From Tenodera sinensis (Eukaryota > Arthropoda > Insecta > Mantodea > Mantidae), in the NCBI GenBank assembly GCA_030765045.1, contig CM060964.1, positions 277,268,888-277,332,887 on the forward strand: DNA of 64,000 nt, read 5' to 3'. The notes below the pieces were generated by a model, which made no database searches, was not told where the DNA came from, and was given only the letters and a program-made list of their open reading frames with translations. Both the position numbers and the translations under genes were made by a program. The first letter of the stretch is position 1. Each line of letters begins with the position of its first letter. Shown here in pieces: positions 54,037 through 64,000 of the stretch.

Positions 54037-54924
54037 CATTATCAATCTGTGATGGGTTTTTACTAGCTCTTTTTCCCCTCATTGGAGACTGGCTACTGTT
54101 TTTTTTTTTTAAATTCGGCAGAAGATATTTAAGTTGGTTCTCTTTATTGGGTTGCAAATAGCTCTAGCAATGCAGTTATTTTAATAGTTCAATCCATGAA
54201 AATTGCTACGTATTTATTAATTCATTCTGAATGACTTTTGTACAACCGGTAAACTGTAAGAGATGCACAAGATATCCTTTCAATATCTATTTGCGTGACA
54301 GAATTTCAGGCATTAGCAGTATGATAAACAATGAACTTCTATTACTCGGGAGCTCTCTTATTTACTTGCAAATGGGTACTTGTGGTAAGATAAGAAGTTC
54401 AAAGGAGCAACCATTTTGAATGTGGTACAGTCTTTTAACTCGACATACGAAACAAAGGCACAAGGTCTTAATATTTCCGGATGTATACCATAAATAGCCG
54501 AAACTGCCGATGGAATGGAATCTTTTCAGGCAAACTTGTACGTGCCGACAATTGTCTCTTGGATTATTTACAATACAGAACAATGTGAATTACGCAGCGA
54601 AGGAAGGGGGTTACACCACGAATAAGAACTAAAACTTTTCCATGTAAAGGGTAGTTTAGAGTGGGGCTATTTTCTTCAAAATCTTCGTGTCGCATCCTTA
54701 AAATACATTAAACTTAAATACCAACTTTGGTTTTTAAGGCACTTTTCGTTTTTGAGCTATGCTGTCCACAGACTGACACACACACACGCACGCGCGCGGA
54801 CCTTTTTCTAAAAATGATCCTTTTTTGATTCAGGGAGTCTCAAAGCATATATTTCCGGTGAAATCTTGACATCGAATTTTTGGGTGGAATACAATACTTC
54901 TCCTACTTACCAGTAGAGAAAGTA
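54037..54924 (-). repeat. RepA copy D between the inverted arms
   Basis: From the right end on minus it reads ACTTTCTCTACTGGTAAGTA, TATTGTATTCCACCC, TTTCACCGGAAATATATGCT, a CG/TG stretch and TTCGTTTTTGAGC-type sequence, matching the first half of copy A. Around 54215-54290 a plus-oriented RepA landmark (GAATGACTTTTGTACAACCG) appears, so the left part is rearranged. Its terminal ACTTTCTCTACT adjoins the right arm. Confidence 0.65.
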
Positions 54925-55090
54925 AAAATACTTTCAAAAATATTATGTAGTCCCAATCTTCCATTGCCTCCCACACCGTTAGTCATCGCGCATGCACCAG
55001 GACTTCAAAAATATTTCCCGAGCTAGTTATGAAGCCTAGTGTCAGTACCCAGCGAATTCTCATTGCGCATGCATAATGATTCAACGTGTA
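54925..55090. repeat. Inverted repeat, right arm (gypsy leader)
   Basis: Reverse-complement partner of 53860-54036. It includes ATGATTCAACGTGTA, equal to the first codons of the gypsy gag except for one base, and stops there. A piece of the gypsy leader has therefore been duplicated in inverted orientation. Confidence 0.85.
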
Positions 55091-55510
55091 ATAGGTAGAA
55101 GTGCTTTATTCCAACCAAAAATTTCATACCAAGCTTTCAACGGCAATAAATGTAATGCAAACCAATAAATTGAATATCTGGGAAACAGTAAACTCTACCA
55201 AAAAAAAGTATTTGCTATAAAATGTGTACTTTAACGAGAACTACACTTTTTCTGCAGTAATATTTCGTGCATCTCTTCCAACTCGGCAATTGTACAAAAG
55301 TCATTCAGAATAAAGAGCATTTCAGAGACTATTCACAGAAAATTCAACATTATACATTTCACTTGTCCTGAAAATGTCTTAAACTTATGGTATCATAATT
55401 AAAATTGTTAGACATTTTTGAGAAAATGAACATTTTGAAACAAGTTCCATGTAAAGGGCAATCTGAGGCAGGGGATTTTCTTGAAAATCTTCGTGTCGCA
55501 TTCTGGGATG
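55091..55510 (-). repeat. RepA copy E, fragment
   Basis: On minus it shows CACGAAGATTTTCAAGAAAA, TGCCCTTTACATGGAA-like sequence, and TTCTGAATGACTTTTGTACA, in the RepA order. The right end begins inside the repeat; the left end shows AAGTGCTTTATTCCAACC, a degraded terminus. Confidence 0.55.
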
Positions 55511-57098
55511 ATGCAAAACTACATACCAGGTCCGGTATTTAACCGACGTTTTGTTTATGTGTTATATAGTTCACCCCATCCACAAACGGAGTTTTCTTTA
55601 CCTTCACAAAATACTGTGACTTTCGGTGGTGGGTGTGAAGTAAAGAAGACAGATGTAGTCGAGATAAAGAAACACTTTTCTTTCCGTAAACAGTAACTTG
55701 TACACTCGTTGCAACAGCAAGAAGGTCTTTTCCGATTCACTCACAGCACGGCTCCAAACTCGTAACACAAAGAACTGTCGCTTCTCCGTCGGCACAACGC
55801 TTCACATCGTCTCTTCTTTCCGTCGGCATGACTACTCAACCTTCACATACGTCTGACTGCTCTTCTCACACTTTACCGCTATTTATATCTCCCAAGCACT
55901 ATTCTGGAAGCTTCAGGAACGTTCACTTATTGCGGTGAGATACAAAGTAGAAGATTCCAGTAGCCTCTATCCTTTTCTCTCTTTCGGCAAGCGCCCCAAC
56001 AATGCGGTCATTCTCTATCTCTTTTCTTCGGCTCCTTTGCGGTAGTGCCGACAATAATGCGATGGGTGACACTGCTGTTGTCGGCAATTAGATGCGGCGG
56101 GCGCGGTGACAATACCTTTTACATTCAGAAATTATCATAACGTATATTTTCAATGAAATCTCGATGTCGAAATTTGTTTTTATTTGTTTACTCAGGGGAG
56201 CTCATAACGTGTATTTTCACCCGAATGCCAGTCGTACGTCCGGATACGTATTTAAGGTGTTGAAAAACAGTTATAATACTAACATATCACTACCCAAATT
56301 ACTAATACACGCATAAATACACCATTGCTGAACTATATGGCGTTCCACTCTTAGATGACAGTATGGAGTTAAATGGGATATCTCTGTCTCTATCTAGCGC
56401 ATACAAGTTGCCATTAGCCGCGTCCTTTTCTACCTTCGCGCTGTTGCCAGATTCCTAATAGCATGGTATAAATATTCATTTGTTATAAATTTCAGGTTTG
56501 AACACATTACCTATGCAGATTTTTTTCTCTATCAGGTTATATCCTTTTTAGAGTTATTATACATTTCTATAGGCCCATATTTCTTCAAAAAACGTTTTTT
56601 TCAATAGAAGTCCGATATGTGCTGTTTCTATACTCATCACGCACTAACAAACTAACTGCTAGAATGCATCTATATTTTTTTCTTAGGTAGAGTAAACAAT
56701 AGTGCTACTACCTGCCTACTTTGAATTCCCTATGTTCACCCAGTTAAGTGTTATAATTTTTTTAATTAAATGTTTTCGGAAAATTTTATATTTGTGCACT
56801 GCAAAAGTTACGTAGTGGGAAACATTTTTGTTATTGAGTTTACATCAGGGAACCAGCGAGAACAAATGTTGAGGAAGGTTGGAGAAAGTTTTTAAAATAA
56901 ACCAAAAGGCAGTAACCTCTTTCTTTTATCCAGTAAGGCAAACAAAAGGTATTCATCAATTCAACATATTCTCGCTCCAGGCCAAACACAGAAGATAGTA
57001 TAAGGAGCAGCACTAGCATTAGTTCGAAAGAAGCCGTGTGTGTAACTGTGAGCTGTTATTGCGTTATTTGTTTAATATTTTTGTAAATATTTGTACTT
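55511..57098. other. No recognisable gene
   Basis: Holds a short RepA-like scrap (56130-56225, AAATCTCGATGTCGAAATTT) and otherwise unassigned sequence. Frames near 55481-55795 on both strands have no domain. Confidence 0.45.
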
Positions 57099-57760
57099 AT
57101 GGAGGGGGAAGCTAGTAAGAGACGATATGTTGGTAAATTAAGAAGTAAGGAACGCCAAATAATTATGAATGTGTTAGATTATTTTTGAAGCAAAATGCGT
57201 GTAAGTAAGGCAGTAAAAGAAACAGCTAAGGCTATTGGGTGTTCAGAAGCAGTAGTGTGTAGGATTAAAAAGGAATTAATGAAAGGACCTCTAAGAACGC
57301 CATCGAAAAAGAAAGCAAAAAGGGCGGGACTACACAAAACGCTAGGTTAACGAAATATGATTGAATAGTGCAAAGTGGATTGCGGCGAATTGTTCATTAT
57401 TTACAGTTTGCAAATATTCCACCCACGCTGAATATACTTTTGTCACGGGTCAACAGTGATGAGACCCTACCAAATTTCTCAAGGGCCACTCTTAGTCGGT
57501 TCTTACGTGATTTGGGGTTCGAATATGAAAGAAGGGGTAACAAGTGCATATTAATAGAAAGAGACGATACCATCAGATGGCGACATAAATATCTAAAAGA
57601 TGTAAAAAGGTTTAGGGACCAGGGGAAATCAATTGTTTATACAGACGAGTCATTTGTAAATTTAGGTCATACAGTGACAAAGGCGTGCAGGGATACCAAA
57701 GTTAAAAGTGCCCATCTCGTCAAGCAGCTATTGAAGGACTAAGTACAGGACACCGGCCAC
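57099..57760 (+). pseudogene. Second DD82E-type transposase, 3'-truncated
   Basis: Starts MEGEASKRRYVGKLRSKERQ, then a helix-turn-helix part KAIGCSEAVVCRIKKELMKG (after a TGA at about 57187) and, in another frame (57368-57742), LPNFSRATLSRFLRDLGFEY and SIVYTDESFVNLGHTVTKAC with the first catalytic Asp. Near 57735 a shift leads to GLSTG, after which the match ends. It is paralogous to 46347-47746 (compare LPNFSRSTLHRLLIDIGLTF) but clearly divergent. The second Asp and Glu are missing. Terminal repeats were not identified. Confidence 0.75.
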
Positions 57761-58329
57761 CTCGTAGTCGCGTGCGGAGAAAGAGTTTCAACTAGTACAT
57801 GTTGCAACACTGCGCTCAATTTAACGTGTACTGTCTTCTAAGGGTGGAAGGCGCTTTAGTTACGTTTATGCAACGTTGGCGCTACTGCGGTTGCATGCAA
57901 GGCTTGCTACCTGGCTTTGTATCTTCGGTTAGCAATAACCCCTCCATCGCTTCGACTAGCCGACCCGCGCATGCGCCAATACTTCATTGTTTCCCGTAGA
58001 CGGCCAGGTACAAACGACCTACACTTACCGTTGTTTGTTGTTCTGTGCAGTGATGCCAACTTAGCCTTTTTATGGCTAGATCTGGTCTTTTTGAGAACCT
58101 ATCTAGCTATAAATTTTCCAAAAAGCTACAGGTAGCTTTCCTGGCCTTTTTTCTAAGCTTCATTAGCCTTTTTTCATTTTTAATTTATCTACAGGTACCT
58201 TTAAAATAATACATAATTTAATCTCGCTACTGCATCTATTGCACGAAATGATATAATCCTTTTGGTGAATTCCCGTATTTTTTTAATCTGGGAGTGTGGA
58301 TTCCACCAAGTTGTTAGATTCTTTGACAC
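57761..58329. other. No gene; contains a 42-bp repeat shared with 63.9 kb
   Basis: At 57988-58029 the minus strand carries GGTAAGTGTAGGTCGTTTGT and on, matching 63863-63904 on plus. The rest is AT-rich with short GCCTTTTT-type repeats (58065-58175). Confidence 0.45.
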
Positions 58330-59014
58330 ATTTCTGGAAAAGGTCCGTGTGTGTATCTTGAGGCTGTGGACAACATAACTCAAAAACGAAAAGTTGGTTA
58401 AAAACCATAGTTGGTATTTAAGTTTAATGTCCTTCAATGATGCGACACGAAGATTTTGAAGAAAATTGTTCCACCCTAAACTACCCTTTACATGGAAAAT
58501 TCTGATATTCTTGAAATTCGCTAACGATTTTGATTAAAATGCCATAGGTTTGAAATATCTTTATGACAAATGAAATGCATATTTTGAATTCTCTGACTAT
58601 AACCTCTGTACTCCTATTTACTCTGGACGACTTTTGCATAACTGGTAAACCTTTAGAGATAGACCAAATCTTACTATGAAAAAAGTAGATCTTTCTAAAG
58701 TACACAATTTATGTGTGAATAATGTTTTTATAGAGTGAACTATTCGGAGATATGCCTTGTTATTTGTATTTCTGTCAAATGGAACACCGTTATTCAATTT
58801 GTTATGTTAACCCTGCAAAGAGAACGGAATTTGAAAGCTTTAAAAGCTTTGACCAACGCTCAAAGCCAACTGTATTCCCATATTCACCTTCCACCTACAA
58901 AGAAATAAGTAATAAGATAATGTGTACAAATGTTTATCTCAACTAACACGAAGAAGATATAGGAATAAGAGTTTGTAGAAATGGTTAGTACAAGAGTAGA
59001 GAAAGTCATGTGAG
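58330..59014 (+). repeat. RepA copy C, 5'-truncated
   Basis: Begins at the TG-rich stretch (GGTCCGTGTGTGTATCTTGA), then CACGAAGATTTTGAAGAAAA, GACGACTTTTGCATAACTGG, GCAAAGAGAACGGAATTTGA and the terminus GTACAAGAGTAGAGAAAGTC, followed by ATGTGAG. It is the closest match to copy A. The first 120 bp or so of the family is degraded. Confidence 0.7.
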
Positions 59015-59954
59015 TTGAAATCGAAATTATGTCAATATATATAATTGATAACAGAAAGAAACAAAAGAAGATTCTAATCGATAGTTAAACGGAAGACGTA
59101 ATAAAGCTGAATATGTTAAAGTCTCAAGAATGGAAGCCTAGGCAGATTTAAATGAGTGATAAGGTTACAATTGTTGTATGTACAAAGCTCTAACGATTCC
59201 GCGGGCTGATTCCTATCTTACCATGACGTGCTCTAAAGTTGGCCAGTGGAAATTGCTTCCTTCGTGTCGCCCACGCATAAACAAATGCAACGCAACACAC
59301 ACCCGTCTTGAATCGAGCGGAGAGGACGCACGTGCAATTTGGGAGTTGTACGTAATTTAGCGCGTATACATAATTCGGCGGTTGCTAAAGGGTGACAAAG
59401 TTAAAGTGTTATAACGTTGTAGTTGAAGTTACAAAGTTACATTCTATTTAAATATCGTCGGCAGTTCTCTACAAATCTGGAAATTTGCAAATAAAGTTAA
59501 ATGTTGGTTAATTCTTCGTTTGGTTCCATTCCTACCACAACTCACGCATACCCTGCAGGTTAAGACCTCTTGCTAGAGCTAGCCCGGACACCAAACACGA
59601 GATCTTATAGGTCTTAAAGGCGACGTCTTCGACAGAGAGGCACGTTTGTGTCAGAGTGCAGCACATCGGATTTTTCATGCGAAGTCCCAGACGAAATATT
59701 TAAGCTTGTTGGTACAAATCCTACATACATACAAGAGCTTATGGGAAATCCCAGCTGCAGCAGTAGAAATGAAGTAGAGGGGGGATGACGAAGATCACGT
59801 TTATTTTTGCTAGCTGATCCATGCGTATTTTTTTAATAATGTAGTTTTCTAAAGTTTGTATAGGTATTAAAATATAATCCACACCGGTCACACTTAGATT
59901 GCGGAATTGGAAACACGAGTCAGCAGTCGTAGTAGTCTCCTGCCCGAACAAGAG
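59015..59954. other. No recognisable gene; upstream of a gene-like region
   Basis: No domain-bearing frames. The bases before 59955 may be promoter sequence for the small spliced unit that follows; no TATA box is evident. Confidence 0.4.
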
Positions 59955-60080
59955 ATGGCGCTGGTGGCACTGCTAAACCCCGAAGAAAAATCTGATTGGC
60001 TGATTCAAGTTTTGAAGTTTTGTAACGAAAACAAACGTTCTGGAACTTCTGGAAACGTGAGCCATGTTGCATGTTGGTAA
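59955..60080 (+). CDS. Small open frame upstream of the spliced unit (doubtful)
   Basis: 41 codons from MALVALLNPEEKSDWLIQVL to VACW, ending 20 bp before the ATG at 60101. Composition is protein-like and the ATG lies in AAGAGATGGCG, a fair start context. No homologue is recognised. It may be an upstream ORF in the leader of the next unit or chance. Confidence 0.25.
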   Translation: MALVALLNPEEKSDWLIQVLKFCNENKRSGTSGNVSHVACW

Positions 60081-60100
60081 AATAAGTTTTTCGTCGCAAA

Positions 60101-61809
60101 ATGATCTTCGACAGAGAGGTAATTAAACATTTGCATTATTTCTACTTAATATATGTGTGTTTAAAATTGGTATTCTATTAATGTTGGTGAAATACGTAGC
60201 AATTAGGTGTAAGATGCTTTTAACAGGTTATTGTTATAGTGGAAGTGTTGACATTGTATTTTGTTGATAATTCTATTCATTTGTATTTAATTTTCAGCCA
60301 CGCAGAAAGTGGGATATGCATACAATATATTCCTTGCAGCATTGCGGTGTAAATCTCCAGTGGAAACTAAAGTTAGAATCTGAAGGTACGTTATTTATTT
60401 CCAATAAGTTTTAAGAGCTTCTTACTGTACCAGTGATATTGGATGAAGGTAGTATATTTGCCAAAACGTTTATCATAGCTTTTCGCGCACATGTGGCAGT
60501 TACTTGCATCCATTTGTTGAACGAGTTGTAAAATACATAATTGGCCTTCCCTTAGATGTGGAATAGTAATCAAAATTGCAGGATATTATAAGAAATGTGT
60601 ATTTAAAAAAAATTACACGTTGGTCGTTGTGCAAAGTAATAGGCACATGATGTTTTGACTAAGATGATGTTTTGTGAAATATGTATACTGTCTATTCGAT
60701 TAGACGAGAAGTCAAGGAATGGTGTAGAGCGTTCAAGCAATAGCGAAGTAGTGCATAAATGCATGAAATAGCATGAGAATAGGGATGTAACCTAGAAAAT
60801 ATATTAGTGGTCCATTAGAAACAAATGAATTCCAATGCACAATATGAACCTCCACTTTGCCAATGATATGTTGATGGATAATATGCATTCTCGTTCTGGT
60901 TTCCATTACCGTGTGGTTGTTAACCAGGCTTAATTCATACCAGCATTTGTACATTAAACATTTTCTAATAAATATAATACCCTTTTGTTTAAATTCTTCA
61001 GTTCCCTTACCTATCACCACTTCACATATTTTAAATTACATTAATAAGCAAATGCAGTAATTACACAACCACATCAGAAAATACAAACGGATGCAACAAA
61101 CTGTGGATAATAGAAATCGTGCTCAGCATAACCTATTTCAACAAATATAGAATTGTCATATGAAACAACGAACAGTCATTGACATTGCCTTCAAGAGTTG
61201 AGTGTTCTGTTATTTGCCGAACCAAACCAAATTTACATAAATGAATTTATATGTACATCAACATACAAGTATATTAACATATGATTGATATTTTAATGAA
61301 TGCCTATAAAACAAGATAATCATACTCTTGATATCTAACTCTCAAGAGGTATTTGCCAAACGGTTAACCACATTATATGTTTAATAGAGCATATTGATAT
61401 TATAATAATATTGGCTATAATTGTCACGAGAGTGTTAAGATTGCAAACCTGCGACTTTTGATAGAAAATGTATTACTTGCTAGATAGTCATATTTACAAC
61501 TGCTGAAATTGTTTATAACTAAACTTAGTAGATGAGCTACAAAAAGAATGAAGTTGTGCACGTTTTATCTGAACAGCAGACTGAACTGTTTCCGCACACT
61601 GTGCACTCTGTCACATGACTACAAATGCCGATAACTTGATTCATCTTGAATGTAGCTCGACTGCTAAGCCTAATTATAATCCTCTAAAATTATCTATATT
61701 TTAAATGTAAATAGGATAAAGACCTAGCCCTTCTTTACCCAGGTCACTTACATTACTTATACATAAATGTTGCTATTCATTGCATTGTTTATTTGTAGGA
61801 TATGCATGA
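60101..61809 (+). CDS. Possible three-exon small-protein gene (or lncRNA)
   Basis: Exon 1 ends AGAGAG with donor GTAATT at 60119. Exon 2 (60298-60385) has acceptor TTTTCAG and donor GTACGT. Exon 3 starts at 61799 after TTTATTTGTAG. Joining 60101-60118, 60298-60385 and 61799-61809 keeps one frame and gives 38 codons, starting MIFDREPRRKWDMHTIYSLQ and ending LESEGYA. The middle exon has consensus borders on both sides, rare by chance. Intron 2 (60386-61798) is AT-rich and empty. A polyadenylation signal lies at 62114-62119. The protein is not recognised and is short, so a noncoding transcript is equally possible. Confidence 0.35.
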
Positions 61810-62113
61810 TGGGAGGTTGGAGTTAAGGTATTCCTGTGATTGTGGCTGTATAACTTCGCAAGCTGTTCCTTTTTGGTGTCCAGTGCTGGTGCTGAATATA
61901 CAGTGAAATGGTGTGAAAGTGTTAAATGACGTGAAACTGTTAGAGGACATTTGTTGTCAGGCTAATAATGATCTAGTGAATGACAAAACAGGTGTTCGCA
62001 TATGCAGCAATAGTGTTGTATATAATGTATGCAGAAAGCTCTTTGTGAGGTTATTAATTGTGCTTGTTACGCAAATATATCAAATTGTGTTATGCTATTG
62101 GAATGCTAGAAGG

Positions 62114-62119
62114 AATAAA
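62114..62119 (+). terminator. Polyadenylation signal AATAAA
   Basis: The first AATAAA after the putative third exon start (61799). It would give a terminal exon of about 340 bp. Confidence 0.3.
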
Positions 62120-62421
62120 TAAGTGTCAAACATGTGTAATTGTTCCCATTTCCCTGTCAAACACCACATCCTAATGTTTCGTTACAAGTTTACACAAAAA
62201 ATTTGTGGCAGCTCATTAAAGTATAAAATATTTTACTTTATGCCATGCAGAGTAATTAGTGGCAGCGTCAGAATTGAAAAAGACACATTTTGTTGTTACT
62301 ATTAAGACAACTAGTCATTTGAACCTGCAACCATTACAGAACTCATTAATATTTCATAAAAGCTATTGATGTACAGACTATTGGACAATTTTAATAAAAA
62401 GGAGTTATAACAAATAAACTG

Positions 62422-62711
62422 TTTTTATACCTGCTTACTTGTCAGTCTTAGCTGATCATATGTCCTAATGCCATATTGCTTCCGATGACGCCCAAAGTTT
62501 AATACGCGAGCTTCCATAGTTGTGATTGCAGTTTTTAAGAGTGCCGCATTTATTAAAGCAAAGGTTAATTTGCGTGAGCTTTAATATGCAGCAATCTTAA
62601 AAACTAATGACAACTAAGGAAGCTCACGTGTTAAACTTGACGCGCCAGTGTAGCAATATGGCGTTAGGGCATATGATCAGCTGAGGCTGACAGTTAAGCA
62701 GGTATGAAAAA
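62422..62711. mobile_element. Foldback MITE with long inverted arms
   Basis: TTTTTATACCTGCTTACTTG at the left and the complement of TTAAGCAGGTATGAAAAA at the right start two arms of about 125-130 bp. Both contain CATATGATCAGCT-type, CAATATGGC-type and GAGCTTCC(A/T)TAGTTGT sequence in mirrored order around a short AT-rich centre near 62565. No coding capacity. It lies between the two gene-like units. Confidence 0.8.
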
Positions 62712-63035
62712 TACAGCCGTAAGAGCTACCGGTAGCATGAGGATTCGGGAGCGCGATTTCTCATACTTTAGTTCAATCCTGCCCCACTTGGAGCGCTTTT
62801 TTGTTAACACATTTTTAACACGTAGTTTCCGTTCTTCCTAATAGAGTGTTCTGTGATATAATCTACCCTTTTTGGCAAGCCGGTTTAGCTTGTTTTATTG
62901 AATTATAGTTGGCAACACTGGTTCTGTAATAATATTCGCAAGTGCTTGTAAGGCCTACTGTTTAATGAGGTGTGGTCGAAAAAAAAAAGAAAAGTAAAAC
63001 AACAAGGAGTGTAGTTCACAACTGCTCAGAATACA
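62712..63035 (+). promoter_or_regulatory. Putative promoter/5' UTR of the KAT14-like gene
   Basis: About 320 bp between the foldback element and the ATG at 63036. It contains an A run (62979-62988) but no evident TATA box; the transcription start cannot be set from sequence. Confidence 0.3.
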
Positions 63036-63244
63036 ATGGAAAACTGTGTGTATTGTTCAGAAAAGGTGGAAGAGAACACCCAACCATTTTTGACGTGTGA
63101 AGATTGCAATCGTAAAGCTCATGTTTCATGCCTGAGGACAGGCCCTCTTCCCGGAGATCTACTGGGAGACGTGTTCTTCAAATTCACTTGCCAGCCTTGT
63201 AGCCCTCTGGAACGTGAAGAAATATATAGGCAAAAGATGCCATG
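63036..63244 (+). CDS. First coding exon of a KAT14/Atac2-like (CSRP2BP) gene
   Basis: 69 complete codons starting MENCVYCSEKVEENTQPFLT. Cys and His follow a PHD-like pattern: C-x2-C, then TCEDCNRKAHVSC, then FKFTCQPCSP. The end, LLGDVFFKFTCQPCSPLERE followed by EIYRQKMPW, resembles the segment of the ATAC-complex acetyltransferase subunit KAT14 that reads GD-x-F-F-R-F-T-C-x-x-C-S and leads into a conserved Trp. A donor GTAATT starts at 63245, splitting the Trp codon as TG|G (phase 2), where the family continues. KAT14 is a chromatin acetyltransferase subunit. The acetyltransferase domain and later exons lie beyond the window. Assignment is from remembered family layout, not a search. Confidence 0.55.
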
Positions 63245-63564
63245 GTAATTATATATTGAAAACATTTATGATTTCGTGGTAGATAAAGGTAAAAGTTTAC
63301 AAAATCGGCCGCTCGAGAAAACGAATGAAACATAGTGCAATGAATGCAGTTTTTATTGTTGATTACGATCTTGAAGGTTTTATTTGGCGCTCAAACTTCG
63401 TTTTTTATTTATGAGCAAACTTCGTACGTGCGATGCAGCGGTTTTATTTCGTTTATGCGGCGGATATTTAGGAAATAAATGTATATAATATATGCTAGAA
63501 TGTTTAATGCATTTACGTTCAAATTGTTGCACAAACACTGGCCAATTCGTAAATATTTCGAAAA

Positions 63565-63746
63565 CACAGAACCCTGTTACCCCATTCATATACACATACC
63601 TAACACGGGTAAAATTTCGTTAACATAGGATCCTGTTAGCGTACTCATATACACACACTAACCTAACCTAACACGGGCAAGATTTCGATAACACAGGACC
63701 CTGTTACCACACTCATATACACACGCTAAACCTAACCTAACAAGCA
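63565..63746. repeat. Tandem repeat of about 68-73 bp, three units
   Basis: Units share AGGACCCTGTTACC-type starts, CTCATATACACACAC, CCTAACCTAACACGGG and AGATTTCGATAACAC. The CCTAA doublets equal the insect telomere pentamer, but only two in a row occur per unit. Confidence 0.75.
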
Positions 63747-63862
63747 AAACGAAGCTTGACCGCAAATAAAACTTTCAAAATCGTAAACAACAATAACAAT
63801 TTCAACGTAAATACATTAATCAATCATTCTAGCATAATTATACTCGTTTATAAACATTTATT

Positions 63863-63904
63863 GGTAAGTGTAGGTGGTTTGTACCTGGCCGTCTTCGCGA
63901 AACA
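63863..63904 (+). repeat. 42-bp repeat shared in inverted orientation with 57988-58029
   Basis: GGTAAGTGTAGGTGGTTTGT followed by ACCTGGCCGTCTTCGCGAAA differs at about three positions from the complement of 57988-58029. Both are followed downstream by a GTTGCCAAC- or TGCCAAC-like sequence. Probably a short dispersed repeat terminus. Confidence 0.6.
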
Positions 63905-64000
63905 GGGTTGCCAACTCGTACGATAATTATGGGGGCATACAACATTTTAATGTTTGTACGATGGTTTTCAACCCGTACGATAATTATGGGGGTGTACGAT

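Larger units (their letters stand above)
63245..64000 (+). other. First intron of the KAT14-like gene (part)
   Basis: No coding frame. It contains a three-unit tandem repeat (63565-63746) and the 42-bp sequence shared with 57988-58029. The last 100 bp has CGTACGATAATTATGGGGG twice, 52-55 bp apart. Confidence 0.4.

Noticed and set aside
55511..56130. Solo LTR with promoter-like sequence
   Set aside because: No terminal TG/CA, target duplication or second copy could be seen.

Overview
The window reads as nuclear DNA of a large, repeat-rich arthropod genome. A polyneopteran insect (cockroach-, termite- or stick-insect-like) fits best, because the non-LTR, Ty3/gypsy, hAT and DD82E families seen here and the AT-rich, microsatellite-loaded spacers are typical of such genomes; the species-group guess is inference. 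There is no bacterial, plasmid or phage organisation: no operons, ribosome binding sites or CRISPR array. Host coding sequence is minimal and confined to three places: an orphan 3'-terminal exon at 19546-19719, a possible small spliced gene at 60101-61809, and the first coding exon of a KAT14/Atac2-like gene at 63036-63244.

Region by region: 0.7-0.96 kb is an RT scrap. 1.5-7.65 kb holds two convergent copies of one I-like LINE (endonuclease-RT-RNase H, (CAA)n tail); the right copy is complete, with a 13-bp target duplication. 7.8-9.1 kb holds inverted tRNA-headed repeats around a TTAA-flanked MITE. 9.1-13.5 kb holds CR1/Daphne-like LINE fragments, one with an 80-bp tandem array growing out of its 3' end. 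14.2-15.2 kb is the first copy of an unnamed dispersed repeat, here called RepA. 15.75-19.05 kb is a hAT transposon plus an inverted partial copy carrying a LINE insertion. 19.2-24 kb holds a pentanucleotide minisatellite, the orphan exon, RepA with a nested mariner relic, a complete SINE and an R1-like tail. 25-27 kb is a decayed Ty3/gypsy. 27.1-32.56 kb is a near-complete R1-clade element flanked on both sides by CNN trinucleotide repeat. 32.6-35.8 kb is microsatellite and a satellite-like array. 35.77-36.09 kb is a near-perfect 153-bp-arm palindrome with hammerhead-like cores. 37.4-40 kb is gag-only gypsy debris. 43.2-44.6 kb is a jockey-like RT. 45.69-47.96 kb is a complete but mutated DD82E Tc1/mariner-type transposon. 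48.2-55.1 kb is gypsy pol and an internally deleted gag-pro element beside RepA. 57.1-57.75 kb is a second DD82E relic. 58.3-59 kb is another RepA. 60-64 kb is the only gene-like stretch.

The history is nested. The I-like LINE entered the inverted hAT copy, a mariner relic split a RepA copy, and the R1 element sits where a gypsy RT stops. Almost every transposon ORF carries stops or frameshifts. The best preserved are R1 ORF2 (977 codons, open) and the CR1/Daphne RT (one stop). The points most worth following up are the palindrome with hammerhead-like cores, the DD82E element, the microsatellite-flanked R1 element, RepA, and the LINE whose 3' end has become an 80-bp tandem array.
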